NCBI GenBank assembly: GCA_027621175.1
Contig: JAQCCM010000002.1
Span: 124,001-188,000 of the forward strand
DNA length: 64,000 bases
Origin: Bacteroidota bacterium
GTDB taxonomy: Bacteria; Bacteroidota; Bacteroidia; Flavobacteriales; Flavobacteriaceae
Direction: 5' to 3'
Part shown: positions 61,046 through 64,000 of the stretch, piece after piece
How positions within the stretch are numbered: the first letter of the stretch is position 1
Layout: each line of letters begins with the position of its first letter
Translations under genes and position numbers: made by a program
Notes under the pieces: generated by a model
Databases searched by the model: none
The model's input: only the letters and a program-made list of their open reading frames with translations
Told to the model about the DNA's origin: nothing

Positions 61046-64000
61046 TCAATAACGATTTTAGTTGTGTGATTAAATTTAGTCTCTCCACTTCTATTGGCAT
61101 TAATCATCATGATGTAAGTGCCTGTACTGAGTTTTTGCAAGTCAAGTGATGCTCTTGCATGTCCTTTTGTGTTTTTAAAACTGCCACTGTTCCACATCAG
61201 CCTTCCGCTTAGGTCAAACACCCCAACACTTAGGTTGTCCATCTGCTCTGGAAGGTAGTAGTGAAGCTTTATGAGTCCATTACTTGGATTAGGCGATACA
61301 GATAACACCTCTAACTTGTCCGTTTGAAGTGGTGCATCTATGTGAGAGATAGCACCTTGGTTGTAAAGAACAAAAATACTCTCTCCATAGCTTGTTGCCA
61401 TAGCTCCAGCAGTAACATCTAGTGGTTTGTTGCTAGTGGACAATAGTTTGTGTGTACCAGGCGTGATCTGGAAGCCATCAAAGCTGTACGCCATCACAAC
61501 TCTTTTATCATCTATCATAAAGTTATTCAGCTCATATCCCTCTAACAGCTCAGAAGCAGTAAAGGATAAATCTCCATCAAACGAAAGCTGTAATCCTGAG
61601 ATAGGTTTGTCTGTTTTAACATAAAGGTCGTTATCCCTCCAAAACAGTTCAGCCTCTCCCACGGGAGCATTAGAGACGTAATTAATAGGCTCTCCATTTA
61701 ATCTAACAGAACTTGTTGTTGGGTTTAGTATCATATCCACAATACCCACCACATCCAGCACATTCACTGAAGAGTCATTGTTCACATCCGTAGCATAATC
61801 AACAAATGGAGTGGGATTGTTTCCAAGGATATAGTCAACAGTATTTACAACATCCATAAGGTTTACACTGCTATCACCGTTACTATCCCCTAGAGCGGCA
61901 GTGAGTAGCTGAGAAGAGACTGCATTTGAATAATCTGTTTCTTCAAAGCTTGTTCTAAGGATCTTGTACTTATAAAAATACTGGGTGTCACGTGCTACAT
62001 CATAGTCTTTAAACGTGATATCCGCAATAAGTGATTCATTGATTTTTACTGGGTCTGTAAACGTTCCGTCTTCATTAGCGGTGTATCTATACATATTATA
62101 CCCTAGTACATCATTCAAATCAGACTCCGAAGGTGGAGTCCAATTCAAGGTAATCTCACCCAAACCAGCTGTTGCCATAAAACCAGTAGAAGCCGATCCA
62201 GCGGATTGAACAAGCATGTTGAACCTATAATCCTCAACAGGGATCTCAAAATAATCAAGGTCTCTTGCATCTTGAACACGGATTCGGTTTATCCCATCAG
62301 CTGCACCAATGTTTACATCGTGGGTGACTGTGTAGATTTTTCCGTCTGTAGACCAAGTCCCCTGCTCTGAAATAATCTTTTGATTGTAAGGCTCCCGAAC
62401 ACCATATGAAATCTGAGGATCAACACTTGTGTCCATCTCACGATTGAAATAAACTTTAAACTCATGGGTGCCTACACCAATGGGATCCATCTCATCATAT
62501 TCATCTTGAGCGTCCTTACCGTTAACAAGAACTTTCCAAACAATACCATGTGAGCCTTCGTGCGGTAGTTTTGAGATGTCTTTTCGCTCAATTAAACCTG
62601 TCCTACCCTCAGTTAATAGATCTGAAATATTTGAATTTATTATATCATCATTAGCACTGCCTAAATAGATGTTAAATCCTGTGGTTACTCCATTTTGAGT
62701 GCTATTACTTGTTACTATACTTTGACTTAAATTACCATTAGAATTAAAGTTATTAATTAAGTTTGTTGAAATGTTATTATAGAAAGATCTACCATCTGAA
62801 GTTGCAGAAATTGCACCAATACCAAAAGATCCACTATTGTTAATAATATTAATATCCTTCATATATTCGGATAATAAATTTCTATCGTCTGTTATCATAG
62901 AACCCATATAGTTTTCAACTAAATTTACCCTATTGTATGTAGGTTTAGATGTTGAGTTATAATTAACAGAACTTACATCTCCATTAAAGCCATAGTATGC
63001 TCTAGAATTTCTGATAATAACATCTTCATAAATAGCTAATTGACCAGTTGGACAAGGAAAGAAAGATTGACATGAAGAATCAAAGCCCCCTATATTTTCA
63101 AATATCACATATTTAAATTCTGAAATTGAATTAGTATTAAGACTAAAAGATTTCCACTCATTATCTTCAGCTGTGAATGTGATAAAATCATTTTTATTTC
63201 CAATAGCCAATAATTTAGCATTCTCTATGACGTTAAATGTTTTATTATCTGCGATTTTTAATATTACACCTGGGTTTATTTTTAATATTGAAGAGCCTCT
63301 CATAACTAAATTATCACTTACTAAATACTCTTTATCTTTTTCCAATGTTAAATCAGTATCATAAATACCAAACAGTAATATTGAATTTTTAACATTCACA
63401 ACAATTTTCTGTGACGACAAATAGTCTTGATTATCTCCAGACCAAACACTTACTTTAAATTGGATATTTACATTGTTTGCAATGTTATCAGCTAGTTTAA
63501 TTTTGAGTGACTGATCAAGTTTTTGAAGATTGGCATAAGCAGAAATTGAGCCAATTGCAATCTCACTCTCTAAAATCTCTGCCTTAGACGTATCTTCAAA
63601 CTCCCAAAATTCAATCCCTACCCGAACATCATCTGTTGGTCCCCAATAGTTTTTAATCATCGGAAACAACTCTAATGTTTCCCCTGGTTCCCAAAAACCA
63701 TTATTGTTCTGATCGTTAATCTCATCTTTTATGTCTGCACTTAAAACTTTAAGCACAGGAGTTGGTACTACATCAATAGCTGCTTTGATATCTACATTTT
63801 GACCACTTGTGTTAATTAGATTTCCAAAAATCAGCTCTTTAGAGTCATCAGGTTTTTGTTGCATGTACAGTGCCATTGCTCCTGCAACAAGTGGCGTTGC
63901 CATAGATGTTCCTGTAAGCGCTCTATATCCTCCATTAGGAACTGTATTCATAATGCCAGATCCTGGTGCTTTAACCTCGTAGTTTAAAAAGTTTGAATAC
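61042..64000 (-). CDS. S8 subtilase-family peptidase with dockerin-like repeats and T9SS sorting domain (N-terminus beyond the window)
   Basis: Catalytic-Ser motif ALTGTSMATPLVAGAMALYMQQ; GDSNGDSSVNLMDVVNTVDYIL...DVNNDSSVNVLDVVGIVDMIL; C-terminal SVSPNPSNGLIKLHYYL; frame open to the window edge. Confidence 0.87.
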   Translation of the reverse strand, partial: YSNFLNYEVKAPGSGIMNTVPNGGYRALTGTSMATPLVAGAMALYMQQKPDDSKELIFGNLINTSGQNVDIKAAIDVVPTPVLKVLSADIKDEINDQNNNGFWEPGETLELFPMIKNYWGPTDDVRVGIEFWEFEDTSKAEILESEIAIGSISAYANLQKLDQSLKIKLADNIANNVNIQFKVSVWSGDNQDYLSSQKIVVNVKNSILLFGIYDTDLTLEKDKEYLVSDNLVMRGSSILKINPGVILKIADNKTFNVIENAKLLAIGNKNDFITFTAEDNEWKSFSLNTNSISEFKYVIFENIGGFDSSCQSFFPCPTGQLAIYEDVIIRNSRAYYGFNGDVSSVNYNSTSKPTYNRVNLVENYMGSMITDDRNLLSEYMKDINIINNSGSFGIGAISATSDGRSFYNNISTNLINNFNSNGNLSQSIVTSNSTQNGVTTGFNIYLGSANDDIINSNISDLLTEGRTGLIERKDISKLPHEGSHGIVWKVLVNGKDAQDEYDEMDPIGVGTHEFKVYFNREMDTSVDPQISYGVREPYNQKIISEQGTWSTDGKIYTVTHDVNIGAADGINRIRVQDARDLDYFEIPVEDYRFNMLVQSAGSASTGFMATAGLGEITLNWTPPSESDLNDVLGYNMYRYTANEDGTFTDPVKINESLIADITFKDYDVARDTQYFYKYKILRTSFEETDYSNAVSSQLLTAALGDSNGDSSVNLMDVVNTVDYILGNNPTPFVDYATDVNNDSSVNVLDVVGIVDMILNPTTSSVRLNGEPINYVSNAPVGEAELFWRDNDLYVKTDKPISGLQLSFDGDLSFTASELLEGYELNNFMIDDKRVVMAYSFDGFQITPGTHKLLSTSNKPLDVTAGAMATSYGESIFVLYNQGAISHIDAPLQTDKLEVLSVSPNPSNGLIKLHYYLPEQMDNLSVGVFDLSGRLMWNSGSFKNTKGHARASLDLQKLSTGTYIMMINANRSGETKFNHTTKIVIE

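Overview
AT-rich window from a Bacteroidota genome, most likely Flavobacteriaceae: SusC/D locus, T9SS C-terminal sorting domains, and TAnnTTTG -7 promoter elements. Most of it is compact housekeeping DNA (rlmB, obg, adk, purK/purE, rplS, icd, thrS-infC-rpmI-rplT, dnaB, accA, tgt, split transketolase, aroK, ribH, recF, ndk, maf, murA, recQ, fmt, three tRNAs). The accessory parts are a SusC/D-lipoprotein locus (1-4.1 kb), a T9SS metalloprotease-lipoprotein pair (4.2-7.6 kb), a GIY-YIG nuclease gene flanked by covarying palindromes (14.5-15.25 kb), a carotenoid locus headed by a MerR/B12-binding regulator (35-37.4 kb), an eight-gene photolyase/cryptochrome operon whose genes all overlap (43.9-51.0 kb), and a cohesin-like/dockerin-like T9SS pair running off the right edge (58.9-64 kb). 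The most interesting result is a perfect dyad, TTTGTTTAA-N16-TTAAACAAA, found with identical arms and identical spacing at two promoters: that of the CarH/LitR-like regulator (35039-35072) and that of the photolyase operon (43816-43849). The regulator carries both the W-x9-EH and ExHxxG motifs. This predicts a B12-dependent light-responsive regulon joining carotenoid synthesis to a four-paralog photolyase/cryptochrome cassette. The fourth paralog has lost key flavin-pocket and electron-transfer residues. All calls come from reading the sequence; no database search was run.
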